From positions 59,073,067 to 59,137,066 of the forward strand of contig OX359245.1 in NCBI GenBank assembly GCA_947179485.1: 64,000 bases of DNA, written 5' to 3'. This document shows, piece after piece, positions 47,179-59,400 of the stretch. Under the pieces are notes generated by a model. It saw only the letters and a list, made by a program, of their open reading frames with translations. It was not told where the DNA came from and ran no database searches. The stretch is from Allacma fusca (Eukaryota; Arthropoda; Collembola; Symphypleona; Sminthuridae). A program made the position numbers and the translations under genes. The number at the start of each line of letters is the position of its first letter. Positions within the stretch are counted from its first letter, which is position 1.

Positions 47179-48496
47179 GAAATCCATCCCGTGGAAACTG
47201 CTCCATCAATAAAATTAACGCTTTTGAAGGAGAACTGTTGTCAATGACACACTAACCTGGTATATATTATACATGATTTAATTGTGTGTAGTGATATGAA
47301 TGATGACTTCTTTAGGAAGTTTTACTTCATTGGAGAAAACAAAGGTAGACAAATTCTTATTCAACAGTTTTAATTTTTCTCTTTAAAATGCATTCCATTA
47401 GAATTTCCTTCCTTTCTGAGTTCGGAGAGAATTCCTTTAAAGTTGTCTGTTTCCAGTTGATAACCTAGTGAAGGGAATTTTCATAGTTGAAGAAAATTTA
47501 TGTCTGGAATCGACTCATTTGAGACTGCTTAGAAACCTTTGGACAGTTGTGGTTGGGAATATTGCAAAAAATTCGTTTTCTCGATATTGTAGACATCTTC
47601 CGATATGCACTTTGGTGGATTGCAAGGCAAACAACTTTTTGCAAAAATTCAATCAGTTAGTTTGCATGTATTTGGAGAACCTGAAACAAACTCAATTGTT
47701 ATATCAGGTATAGATATTTGTATTCCTAATTCCTCCATTCTACGTGTTTAACACAGGTGTAAACCGTAAATTGCAGGTTGCTGGTTTGTTTATAAACATG
47801 GTTTCTTTGAAACCTTATTGAAATAATAAATGATCATGCGTCATAGTTTTGTATATTCCATCGAATATAATTGGTTTGAACACCAGAAGATATTCTTCCG
47901 TAACAAATGACAGCTTTAAAATGTAAATACTATGAACTTTCCTAAGTTCATTCGAAGTCTAAGGAATTGTGTACCTTAACGTGAACACATCTACCAAATT
48001 TGAATACCAAACAAAATAACATAAGAGGCGGTTGTTAATATTTTAATTCTCGTTTAGACACCCATGTAAGACTAATATAGAAGAATATATGCGAATTGTA
48101 ATGCCTTTTCATATGTAACATGTGATACCCCAATTTGTGTTTAGAATAAATTCTAGTTTGAAATAGCAACATAAATGTGAATCCCAAGTTCCCATAAGAT
48201 TACATGTAAATACATGTACACATGTTGTAGCCTAAAACACAATTTTTTTCATAATTGCTTCGAAAAACAATAAGTATTAAATCATTAGAGTAAGCATCTT
48301 TTAATATCCCTAAAACAGAAACATTATTTGTGTAACATTACATGTAATTGCTGTAAAGCCAGTTATAAATCACGACAATTTACAGACACATGGCTAATTA
48401 CATCCGTTACTTTAATATTTGTATTAAAGCGAATACAATTTTGGAATACGTTCTTGATTTCTCGAGTTCAGGGAACGTTCGTAACTGTAATATCAT
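47179..48496. other. 3' UTR exon of copy I, then intergenic
   Basis: The first bases form the presumed last exon (GAAATCCATCC, AATAAAATT near 47211). A + frame at 47468-47713 (81 codons) matches a decayed region at 22195-22430 at DNA level but has no family signature. I do not call it a gene. Confidence 0.45.
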
Positions 48497-48760
48497 TCCT
48501 GGGGTCGGATTATTGTATATCTCCCTGGAAAATCATTTCTGAATTTCGCTGCTTAATCTTCTGTCCCTGCAGAGGAGTCCTCAACGAAATCAAAAATCTC
48601 TGCTGAAAAATGGTCACAGATTTTCAAAATACCTGTTGGCAAAAATAATTTCCCTACAACACGTCAAATCCCTGCCAAATAAGGTAAACTAATCTAAAAA
48701 TCCCTGATTGCATAAAATTTCCGTAAAACACGCTAATAAATTTGAAAATTCCTGAATTTG
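48497..48760. mobile_element. partial CAGGGGTCGG-family MITE at the edge of fragment J
   Basis: It opens with CTGGGGTCGGATTATTG and then shows AAATCCCTG and AATCCCTGCC words, the complement of the CAGGGATT repeats of the family. The other terminus is missing. Receptor exon 2 starts abruptly where it ends, so it marks the breakpoint that removed exon 1 of J. Confidence 0.6.
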
Positions 48761-48761
48761 A

Positions 48762-49384
48762 AATAAATCTGATTTTCTTGACAGCTTGTCGCGTGACTGT
48801 GATAACAAATGCATCCATTTTTGTTCTAAATGCTCTTCTACGTCCCAATTCACCGGAGTTCATCACTTCTTTATGGCCTGGTGGAAAATACCCAGCTGTG
48901 GCCAGAGTTTTCCAAATATTAAACTTTTTAATGTACGTCATCACAGCTCGGGCGTTGGCACTACAAATGAGTGGCACTATTTTCATCTTTACAGTGTCGT
49001 TAAGAATCATCCTGGCAGAACTCAGGTTTCCATATGTACATATATAACAATCATTTTTATTTTATTGACGTCCGGGAAGTTATTGACATAGGGGATTAGG
49101 AATAAAAAGTTATGAATTTGACAGAAGATAGACACTAGTTTCCTTCCCAGGTTTGAAACGAAAAACGAGACTTTAAAAGAGCTGCAGAAGAAAATTTTAA
49201 TTTACAAGCAGATTCAAATACTTGTTGTGGAGTTCAATCGAATCTACGGGTCTACGTTTCTGTTATATGGAAAGCTTATGCTAATTTTTATAGCTGTGTT
49301 CTCTTGCTACGGTGCAATACGGTTATACTTAACCCTGGCCAAAGTAGTATTTGACACTACAATTAATTTTCTTCTTTTACACTA
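48762..49384 (+). pseudogene. receptor fragment J
   Basis: Exon 2 begins in mid-exon at INLIFLTACRV (48762) and runs to 49026 without a stop. Exon 3 starts at about 49151 (FETKNETLKELQKK), but about 230 bases are missing. AIRL is joined directly to TLAKVVFDTTINFLLLH, so membrane segment 6 and the loop before segment 7 are gone. Exon 1 is absent. J is the close relative of H (LALQMSGTIFIFTVSL). The 3' UTR intron acceptor (TTTTATTAG) is still present at about 49469. Confidence 0.8.
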
Positions 49385-49516
49385 GAAGGTGGAATATGCA
49401 TGCATTTTTTGAAAATTTTAAATATTTGTTCATATCATTGCTAACTAAACATCTTACTATTTTTATTAGGAAATGTAGTCCATTCAAAATATGGAGCATG
49501 TGGTGGAGAAAATTGT

Positions 49517-49735
49517 TCGTAGTTCGTAGTCTCCTTTAAGGTCTTTATAGTTGTGTAAAATTTTATTAATTTGGAATGCGCTCGTGTTATTAATGCAACT
49601 AATCCTAAGCTCTATCGTATGATTATTTAAAATATAAACTAAGCTTGAAGTCAGTTTTGTGCCTGTACGACACATATATGTGCATGTAGACATGATAAAT
49701 GCCTTGCATGAATTAATTAAATACCAATTATAAAC
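49517..49735. repeat. duplicated downstream flank, first copy
   Basis: Bases 49517-49735 and 52742-52965 match closely (GTAGTTCGTAGTCTCCTTTA, then ATTTGGAATGCGCTCG, CTAAGCTTGAAGTCA and ATGTGCATGTAGACATGATAA). One lies after fragment J, the other after receptor K. The match starts abruptly in K just past its stop codon. Confidence 0.85.
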
Positions 49736-50540
49736 CCTATTATTTGAAGTTCTTCGGGTTATCTGCTTTACCTCACAAAATTTCACATAAAATTGCATGC
49801 AAATTCGTACGTGCATAAGTTGTGTTGTGCATAAAGCTTGCAATCATATACTGGAGGATTTCTTATTTACATTAAATTCTGAATAATTCGTATAAATGTA
49901 ACACGATCTTATACATATGTATATCAAACCCAAATGCATTGCGAGCAAGTGTGGAAATGAATAAAATCTGAAAAAGGAACTGTTTTGAACTACATAATAC
50001 TAGTTAGCATCTTCGTACAAAATAAGTGATAACATAACATGGTTACATGTTTATACAGCATTAGGATTATTATGTTTTTATGTATTATACCTTATAGTTA
50101 TCCATGAGACACGTCCTTAAGAAACTAGTTCACGCTACACAAGCTATAAAAAATAAATAAATAATTCTATAAATCTTTAAGTTTTGTTTATTTGGTCTGG
50201 GGTGTATTAGGAGTGATAGTATTATCTTTTGTGTAGTCATTTAGTAGGCGTTAATCAATGGTTTAATTGACATCAGAAATACTATTAGTAAGAGAATATA
50301 TAACAAGCATTAAATTTAAGCTCCAAAAATTCAAAATAAAAGTAATCAAAATTGAGTTATTCGCGCATATCGAAAGCCCAATTTTGTCCTTTGTCGAATG
50401 CTATTTTCTGTGAGGAATTGCTGCCTTAATACCTAATAAGGAGGTACAATACTAAAATATAGAAAAAATAATTGTTTTTATTGCACACTGTGATCAACTC
50501 AGTTTATATTAAGGATTAAGATAATTACTTTTTAGGTTCG
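49736..50540. other. intergenic flank before receptor K
   Basis: AT-rich, no gene, no clear element. Bases 50470-50520 (TTGTTTTTATTGCACACTG) resemble 9545-9575 upstream of B. Confidence 0.45.
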
Positions 50541-50570
50541 TGGAATGGTCATTACTACGTAAAGTTCATT
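50541..50570 (+). promoter_or_regulatory. conserved upstream block of receptor K
   Basis: TGGAATGGTCATTACTACGT, about 150 bases before the start, is nearly identical to 24011-24030 and close to the block before I. AATAATTACAATAT follows at 50627. Confidence 0.4.
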
Positions 50571-50710
50571 CTAAATTACTTTTGTGTTCAATTTTAGAGC
50601 TATGAATTGCAATTTTTTTGTATACTAAATAATTACAATATGTGAACCGTTTAGATCTCGAGAAATGTAGGTTCCTCATACGAGTTCGAGCTCCCTGAAA
50701 AGAAGTTCCA

Positions 50711-52704
50711 ATGGAGACGATTATAACTCCAGCAATACTTGAGGTACTCAAATATAGTTTCAATGTCGGAAGTTCAGTTCAAGCCAGTCCATATTTATGG
50801 AATGAGAAAGATCATCTACCCAGAATTGAAACATCCAAAATTAGACAAGCGTTTTGGAAAATCAACTGCTTGGCTACTTTTCTTAACTTTTTATTTGTAA
50901 TTGTGCGATGCGTCCAGGTCACCGCCGACGAGTCAGTGCCTGTGACAATGAAAGTTTACATGCTATTTGTGATTTTAATGTTCTATATCGGAATCATATT
51001 GCACTTAATCAATGTTTTCCGCAGAAGAGAATTTATAGCACTAGCAAAGCATACCCTGCTTTTCCTAAAAAAATATGAAGGTAAGAAATTCTATCTAAAA
51101 TCAACTATACTGTTATAATGTGAACTATTGCATCACTTTTCTAAATCATAACTTGTCGAACCTTACAGCAATAAATGGGTCAGTCAATAATCACCTCAGA
51201 CGAAAATGGAATCGGATAAATCTGTTTTTCTTGAAGGCTTTACGAGTGGTTGTAGCAACAAATATGGCTGTTTTCGCTCTAAATGCTCTCTTACGTCCGA
51301 CATCTCCAGAGTTCATCACCTCTTTATGGACTGATGGAGAATACCCAGCTTGGGCCAGAATTTTCCAAATTTTAAACTTCTTAGTTTATGTTACTACAGC
51401 TCGAGCATTGGGCCTACTTACAAGTAGCTTCATTTTCAGCTTTACTGTGGCGTTAAGAATCATCTTGACTGAACTCAGGTTCTTGAGTAGAAATATTGCC
51501 TTAAAAATATTACTCTTGCACTATTAACTGTATCTCGATTATTGACTATATTAGCGTACTTCGTTGTTGTGTTGTGAGGAGAAACCTGATTTTCATGAAT
51601 TTTGGTACAAGCTTTTATAGATGTTCAAACATTATTACTATTATTATTTGTTTCCCCAAAACAATTGACGATTTGGAAATCATTTTCCCTACATATTCTT
51701 CCATTTAGCACGACATATTTTTTCAATGGTGCTTCCTATTTTTTAGTGCTGGCACTAAGTCTGAACAAGTGATCTATTGCGCGAATGCCTGGAATATCAA
51801 AGTTTATAAAACTAGCACGTATCACTTTGGCACTTTCATTCCAGCGCAAAACCCCTCCAGACTTGTATTTTCTAATAATTTATCATTTAATGTGGTGACC
51901 GCATTCAGGCTGTCACCATAAGGTAACGAATTATTTGATGGAAAAAGAGTTTTCCGTACATAGGCTTCTATTATTTAAAAATTAGCCCTAACCTTTTATC
52001 CTGGCCAATAAAAGTAATTAGCTTCTATAACATATGACAATTTAATGCATCTCCTTGCACCTTTTGTATTACCAAACCAATCAAGTAAAATTGGGATTCT
52101 TTGAGATTGTTCAACGTATTAGTTTGTCATTGTAAATATAGTGATTTGTCTGCATGGAAATGGTGAGAGTTACATTGACTTGTCTGATGAATTTGACTGT
52201 GAATTGAAGCTTATTTGTTTGTTTTTCAGGTTTGACACGGGAAATGGAAATGTAAACCACTTACAGCAAAAAATTTCAATTTTCAAACGGATTGAATTGC
52301 TCATTATAGAGTTCAATCAGGTCTTTGGGTCCACATTGTTCCTTTGTGGAACGCCTTTGATGATTTTCATAGCTGTGTTCTCATCCTACGGAGCAATACG
52401 TTTGCATGGTGTCCTGGCCGCCACTTTAGCGGTCTTTGGTTTCAATTGTACCATCGGGTTCTTTGTAATGTTTGGCTTTTTAGCGGAAATACACAAGCAG
52501 TCCGTAATGATTTTGAGACACTATCACCAGCGCCTGTATTTGTTTCAAATATCCCCAGAAAGACGTTTGATGAGAAAATATTTACGAAGTTTAAGATCCC
52601 TGAAAATCATTGTCGCAAACATGTTCTTCGTGGATACGTTCTTACTGCTAACGTTGGCCAAAGTTGTTTTTGATAAAACCATAAATTTTCTTCTTTTATA
52701 CTAG
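50711..52704 (+). CDS. seven-transmembrane gustatory-receptor-like protein, copy K (intact)
   Basis: Exons 50711-51080, 51169-51478 and 52230-52704 encode 384 aa. Start METIITPAILEVLKYSF; the upstream ATG of I is AGG here and its frame is closed, which favours this start for the whole family. Membrane segments: about 49-70, 80-103, 141-164, 187-216, 261-280, 286-311 and 352-383. Residues between segments 6 and 7 are basic and amphipathic (QRLYLFQISPERRLMRKYLR). The end is KTINFLLLY. Intron 2 (51479-52229) has no MITE. The 3' UTR intron donor (CAG|GTGAAG) is present at 52708, but its acceptor and last exon are replaced by sequence matching the flank of fragment J. K groups most closely with A. 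Confidence 0.74.
51479..52229 (+). other. intron 2 of receptor K
   Basis: It runs from CAG|GTTCTTG to TTTTTCAG. It is AT-rich, with no element and no gene inside. Confidence 0.65.
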
Positions 52705-52741
52705 CAGGTGAAGGTCCCATGAAATGCTTTGAAACTGTGAT

Positions 52742-52965
52742 GTTCGTAGTTCGTAGTCTCCTTTAAGGATTTTATAGTTGTGTAAAATTTGATTAATTTG
52801 GAATGCGCTCGTTTTGTTTAATGCAACTAATCCTAAGCTACTATCGTATGATTCTTTAAAATATAAACTAAGCTTGAAGTCACTTTTGTGCATGTACGAC
52901 ACATGTATGTGCATGTAGACATGATAAATGCCTTGCTTGAATTAATTAAATACCAATTATTAGGG
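52742..52965. repeat. duplicated downstream flank, second copy (see 49517-49735)
   Basis: This is the match to the flank of fragment J. Its left edge at GTTCGTAGTTCGTAG marks a recombination junction within the 3' region of K. Confidence 0.85.
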
Positions 52966-54068
52966 AAGTTAGGAAGAATTATTTAGGATAAGTAAACTAT
53001 TGTAAAATAAATTAAGAAAATGGAAGCAAAGTTGTCAAGGTCAATGGCCCAAAGAAGACTGAATAAATAAATATTATTATTCTTAGTGGTTCACAAAAAT
53101 TATAAATCTTGGAACTTTAAACAAAGTGATCAAAGACGAAATTCAAGCTGATCTAATTTCAAAGCGGCATTACTCGCATTTGCTTCAATAATTACTCAAT
53201 ATTATTGTTCCATCCTAAAGAAAATCGTAAAGACCATTATTCTAACAAATACTGCCGTACTTAAGAATTATACATAACGCTGTGACCATAGCGACCACTT
53301 GGATTGCAAAAAAACGGTAACGTGACATTACCTACACATGAATAAATGCTTAGACGTCTTTCTATGCGCCAATACACAGTAAATCTATGTGTTGAATACA
53401 CTTAATTAAAATATACCAGATTTGGCAATTCCATTCCCAACTACCACGTGTATTGAACTGTAAATACTTAAATATTCGTTAAACAAGTTCAAAGTAAAAC
53501 TCCCTTTGGATTGCAAAACAAACGGTAATGTGACCTTACGTACACATGATTAAATGCTTACACGCTTTTATATGCACCAACACCCACTCAATTTAATTAA
53601 GTGCTTAATTAAGTGTTGAATACCTCAGCTAAAAAATATCACAAGTTGGCAATGCCAATTCCAACTACCAGGTGTATTGAACTGTAAATAATTAATATTC
53701 GTTTAGCAAGTTCAAAATAGAACTCCATACCATTAACATATAGTTATTCAGTTGAGATGTTAAATAAAAAATGTTAATTAAAACATGAACAGAAAAGAGA
53801 TATGTATATATAAAAATTCATCTGAAGGGATATGCACTATATAATTACATGCCTTGAGTTAACCCTATTTTGTCTGCCGGAAATAATAATTATGGGTGTA
53901 AAGAGCGTTCTAATTAATTTTTCATTCAATTTCATAGCCAGGAATTGATATAAGTTTTTTCTTGAATTCTTTTTTTTTTTCTGAATAATTACGATATCGC
54001 ATTCGTTGGGATTTTTACAAACATGTATGTTCTCCAAACGAATTGGAGCAGCCTTCGAAGAAGTTCCA
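52966..54068. repeat. repeated intergenic unit, two tandem versions, before fragment L
   Basis: Bases 53320-53480 and 53520-53720 are two versions of one unit: ACACATGA..AAATGCTTA, CAGT/ACTCAAT, AAAATAT followed by CAC/CAG, GGCAATGCCA/TCCA, then TATTGAACTGTAAATA. The same unit is found at 23640-23870, at 27300-27400, and split by the Harbinger element at 36.2/39.8 kb. No gene. Confidence 0.6.
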
Positions 54069-54290
54069 ACGGAGACGATTCTAACTCCAGCAATACTTGG
54101 GCAATATTTAAGTATAATTGCATTGTCGGAAGTTTAGTTGAAGCCAATCCGTATTTATGGAATCACCAGGATCAGCAACCTAGAATTGAAACATCCGATT
54201 GAATGTGAAAGCATAAACACCTCGATTTCTTCAAAATATCTATCGGGAAAAACTTTTGCTTCGAAAATATTTACTTATTTTTCCTGAAAT
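54069..54290 (+). pseudogene. receptor fragment L (exon 1 start fused to an exon 3 rest)
   Basis: The start codon is mutated to ACG (CCAACGGAGACGATTC). Exon 1 then runs to GAAACATCC near 54195 and is directly followed by exon 3-like sequence (CCTCGATTTCTTCAAAATAT, CTTTTGCTTCGAAAATATTT). One deletion therefore removed the end of exon 1, exon 2 and most of exon 3. Confidence 0.75.
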
Positions 54291-54400
54291 TCATTGGTGA
54301 GACTACATTTTCTTGGACCAATAGTTGGATCATACGTTAATTAAGAGTAAGAACCTTTTGGAATCAAAACATTGATTTTAGTGGTATACGCTCTTGTTCA

Positions 54401-55060
54401 CTATATTTTTGCATTTCCTTTTTCTACTTTCATAACTGGGATGTCTTCATTATTTTGAGCGTTTAAATTTAAAGAAAAAACCATCTTTTTTCGGCAATTT
54501 CCATCGTGTATAATTTTTGCGGTATTTGTAGGAATTGTTTCCCTTTTTATGTCCTGAATATTTTCGTTGTTGAAATGAATCTTGATAGAAGCTATTAATT
54601 TAAGACGTAAGTTCTTTAACATATTCTCGCTGGGAGGAAGATCGTAGTTCATTCCAATAACAAAACTGCCTTTTCTTCTTAATTGATGTTGTATGAGCCG
54701 ATATTGATGACATTTTCCTCACGTTTTGGTAATGTTTGCAAATTATTGGTCGTAAATGTAGAATTTGTGGATTTGTTCGAATTCTTGTTTGTTATCCGTT
54801 TATTTTGCAATTGATATAATTTCCAGATTTGTTCTGATTTGATTTTATCAAATTTCTGGTGAAAATGTTTGTCCACACGTTCTAGTGTGCATTGGAGCAC
54901 CTCTTTTGCAGGAGAATTTAACTTTGTTTTGCATGTTTCAATGTAATTGTTTGTTGATTTAAACTCTTTATATTTCTTTGTTATTGTTTCATTTAAAATG
55001 AATTCGAAATTTGCAGAAATCTTGGTATGAAATTATCAAATTTGCACTTCTTGAGAAATT
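54401..55060 (-). pseudogene. decayed open frames, possibly a retroelement N-terminal region
   Basis: On the minus strand, consecutive frames read TQFLKKCKFDNFIPRF, then (shifted) a lysine-rich stretch with VLQCTLERVDKHFHQKFDKI and IWKLYQLQNKR. After a stop and another shift they read FVIGMNYDLPPSENMLKNL and ASIKIHFN. Composition and continuity suggest a real former protein. A short conserved region before a G..Y.LPP motif recalls Penelope-like elements, but I cannot confirm that. No reverse transcriptase is seen beside it. Confidence 0.35.
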
Positions 55061-55540
55061 GAGTGACATTTTTAATTTGTGCTGATTTACGTGAATGTTT
55101 CTGTAAAGTAACCAAAATATCTCGAAATTCCCCTCCAATATACATAGATCGTTATGTAATTTTTAAAATCTTTCAAACAAACAACTTAATAAGAAGCGTA
55201 TTATTTGAAATATACCCGGTCGTATGCTTGACATCAGAAAGTTTCACTTACAAAGAATTCACACATAAATAGGTGCTCATAATTCACACCTGCTTAAATT
55301 CCGTTTCCATTATTTTTTTCAGTTTCGCTCATAAACTTTTTGGATTGAGTTGATTACATTTCAGGTCCGTGAAATTGGCATAACTACATTATGAGCATTC
55401 AAATTACTTCTGTATGCAATTTCAGAACTATAAATTGACATTATTTTTTTACGACGAAAAATTACTATTTCTAAACTATTTAGATTTATCCAGAAATCTG
55501 TCAACTCATACAAGTTCGAGGAATCTTCAGAAAAGTTTTA
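55061..55540. promoter_or_regulatory. upstream flank of copy M with the conserved block at 55369-55400
   Basis: The stretch GGCATAACTACATTATGAGC corresponds to the blocks before I and K, with several changes. The remainder is AT-rich. It matches the upstream flank of I for about 200 bases. Confidence 0.4.
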
Positions 55541-55941
55541 ATGGAGGGGATTCTAACTCCAGAAATAGTTGAGCTACTGAAATATATTTACAAAGCAGGA
55601 AGTTCAGTTCAAGCCAGTCCATATTTATGGAATAAACAAGATCATCTACCTAGAATTAAAACATCCAAAATTCGACTAGCGTTTTGGAAAATTATTGCTT
55701 AGCTACATTTGCCAACTTTATATTTTCAATTGTGCGATGTGTCCAGGTATACGCGGACGCATCATCGTTTGTGACAATGAAAGTCTATATGCAACATATG
55801 GCCGTAATGTTCTCCATTAGAGTAATGTTTCACTTCATCAACGTAGTATACAAAAGAGAATTTATAGCACTAGCGAAGCACACCCTGGTTTTCCTCAAAC
55901 ATTATGAAGGTAACCTAATAGGTAAATAGGTAATAGGTACC

Positions 55942-56488
55942 TGTTACAGCCACTACTTGGTGTAAATATAAATATTTCTCAAACTCTTATTGTTAGAAAC
56001 TTGTATTGCGAAGGACCAGCACTGCCCTTGCAGTGCACGTATACTTCAATGCAACTTTCTCTACCTTTCCAAAGACCCTTGTAACAGCGGTAGCCTTTGC
56101 TACCCTACGTGAGTGAAAGTAAAGGGATTAGTGTAGAGAAAATTAAAGAAAATTAGTCAGCTTTATTTGACACAAAGTAGAAGTTTTCTCACTCACGCTC
56201 AGAATGCTTATGAACATTTTTTCCCTCCATCTCACACAAATCAATGACATAATATCGACAGATACAAACTTCCAATCATTCTTCTCAATACATTCAATAC
56301 ATTCCATCCATAATTTACAACTATTGTCTACGTGTATAGCCAAACACTATGGTAACTGCTGCAACAGAGGAGAGCTCCATATAACCACACTGCAAAACCG
56401 CTCTCTTCTGTTCCTCTCTTTGCTTTACTCAATGCTCTCGTCTGTTTCTCCCTCTACTGCACAATGGTTTCCTTCTGTAGACGTTACA
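55942..56488 (-). repeat. 3' LTR of the BEL element
   Basis: On the element strand it starts TGTAACGTC and ends GGCTGTAACA. The last 21 or so codons of pol lie within it. It lacks the 28-bp segment seen in the other LTR. Confidence 0.95.
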
Positions 56489-59400
56489 TCTCTTCCCCCA
56501 GATGAAGGACTTGGTTTTTCATCGATACGAGTAACGTCAAGCACACAGATCTTCACCACTGGCCTCCTGTATGTACCATCCTTGGTCTTGACATCAACCA
56601 GCCGTATTTTGCCGTCTTTACCGGGGTACACGTTGGTAATACGACCTAAAGGCCACGAATTTCTGGGTCCATCCTTGTCAACAATCACTACTATATCTCC
56701 CACTTTGATTGGAGATGAGTGCTGAAACCATTTGGTCCACCTGGTGAGGGTGGGAAGGTACTCCTTCACCCAACGAGTCCACAGTTTCTCTGTCAATTCT
56801 TGAACTAATCTCCATTGACTTCTAAGGTTGAAACTACCTTCACCAAACTTTCCAGCGACATTAGGACCGAGTTTTCTACCAATCAAAAAATGATTAGGTG
56901 TTAAACACTCCGGGTCTGTAGGATCCACAGACACATGGGTAAGTGGGCGATTGTTTATAATAAACTCCGCCTCCATGAACAGCGTAATCAAAACATCCTC
57001 TTTTGGAGCTTGTTCTTTCAGCGTGACAGAGAGAGCAGTTTTGACGGACTTGATCATCCGCTCCCAGACTCCTCCCATGTGTGGTGATGGCGGAGGGTTA
57101 AACTTCCAAGTCATTCCCTTTCCTGCAAAGGTTTGTTGGATCTTACTCGTATCCAGTTCTGATAGCGCTCGCTGCAACTCTTTATCAGCTCCTCGGAAAT
57201 TGGTCCCATTGTCAGACCACATGACTTCTGGAACCCCTCGCCGGGCAGTAAACCTTCTGATGACATTAATAGCCGCATCCGTAGATAGATCCGGTGCTAT
57301 TTCGAGGTGTATGGCTCTGATGGAAAAACATGTAAATAGCACCCCGTATCGTTTTACCCGCTTACGCTGCTGACAAACCAATAGTGGGCCAAAATAATCC
57401 ACACCCGTGAATCTGAAAGGCGCTTCAGCTCGAACCAGTCGTTCCAGTGGTAGTAATCCCATCTCCGGTGGTACTGGACGCACCTTTATAATCTTACATT
57501 TCTGGCAATTATGAAACGCTTTCTTGACAGCAGCCCTAGCATTTATGATCCAATGGTTGACCCTGACTTCATTCAGTACTGATTCCACTCCTTGGTGAGC
57601 AGCCTGTTCGTGCAAATGGGAAATCAGGAGCTGTGAATACCTGTCACGCGGGTCGAGAATTACTGGATTTTTTGACATGAATGACATAGTATCAGCTAGA
57701 TTAGTTGTTCCTTTCATCCTGAGAACTCCATCACAATCTAGAAACGGGGAAAGAAATCTAATTCTGCTACTGTTAGAAATAGTCCCACCTTTTCTCAGAG
57801 ACTTCAAGTCTTCCTGAAAGTAGCTTTCCTGACTTAATTTCCACCACATAACTTGCGCCTTCTCTAATTCAGTAGCAGTGAGTTCTCCTGATAAGTCTGA
57901 AGATGGTGTAGTACGAATTCTCCCCAGAAATTTTCTCAAACTACGGTTAAACCAGGCTGTTGCTCTCACTAATTTCAACCACGAGCTGAACCTGGCTGAA
58001 TCCGGCAAGTCTTTGTCAACCATTTTCTCAGCCAGCACGAAAGTTATTTCTGGGTTTGGTTCTAAGTCTGCCTTTACAGATTCCACTACCCTTTCCGTTG
58101 GCCAGTGCACCTCGGGTTGTTGTAAAAAGTTCGGGCCTGAGTACCACCTGGTGGATGGACGAAAGTCAATTTCTGGATTCGATCGGGTTGCCTCGTCAGC
58201 AACATTTTCCTCTGTTGGAATCCAACGCCACTCTTGTACATCAGTTGCTTCCAGAATCTCTCCTACGCGACTGGTTACAAATTGCTTCGGACTTGGCGAA
58301 TCAGATCTTATCCAGGCTATGACTGTTTGGGAATCTGACCAGAATATACATGATTGAATGGTTACCTGAATTTCCTTCCGTATTGTCATAGCCATTCTCG
58401 AACCAAGTACAGCTGCTTGCAGCTCTAATTTGGGAATTGTAAGTGGCTTCAACGGAGCTACTCTTGCTCTGGCCAGGACCATCCCAACATGCACTTCACC
58501 TTTGCATTCTATACGTAGGTAGGCTATGCTGGCAAACGCTTGGCTGCTTGCGTCTACAAATATATGAAGTTGAATGTTGTCGGCTTCCCCCAGGTACGGA
58601 GAGTAACACCTGGGCACGCTCACATTCACAATGTTTTGAAGTTCGGTCACCCACCATTTCCATTTTCTGAACATTTCTTCAGGAACACTGTCGTCCCATC
58701 CAGACTTCAATAGCCAGGACTCTTGAAGTAGTATTCGGCCTTTGATGGTGAAATGAACTACATAACCTAGAGGATCGTAGACAGACATGACGAGCGATGC
58801 AATCTCACGTCTCGTTGGTGGTCTGGAACAAGTCAAAACTTCCTTTTTAACCTTTGGGAAATTTGTGATGAACACAAACCTGTCTTCTTCAGCATTCCAA
58901 TTCAATCCCAGTACTCTCTCTATTGGTAGTAAAGCTTCATCCGAAATTGAAACTAGACTTTTCGCTCTAATTTGTGGTGGTAAGGAATTAACAACATTCC
59001 GAGAACTACTAGCCCAATTCACAATAGGAAATCCGCCAAGCTCAAAAACTTGAATGATATCTCGAATCCGTTCCACAGCTTCCTTGTCACACATGGCCCC
59101 ATGTAGATTATCATCCATATAGGTGTTTTCAATGATGTTTTTTGAGACCTCTGGGAATTTTTCTGAAAACTCTTCTGCATTTCTGTTTTTCACATACAAG
59201 GCTGAGGCCGGTGAACAAGTAGCTCCAAAAATCATTACCTCCATGACAAACTCTTCCGGATCAGCATTTCTGTCCTTTCCTCGCCAAAGAAACCGCTGAC
59301 TGTCCACATCCTCCGGAATAATTCGGACTTGATGGAACATTTCCCTTATGTCTCCAACTATACCGACTCTGTGACGTCTGAATCGCATTAGAACTCCGGG

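Noticed and set aside
47468..47713. 81-codon frame with several Cys residues
   Set aside because: The related stretch at 22195-22430 does not keep the frame; it is most likely duplicated intergenic DNA.
56951..59053. Several + strand open frames of 75-159 codons
   Set aside because: They are shadows of the BEL pol gene on the opposite strand.
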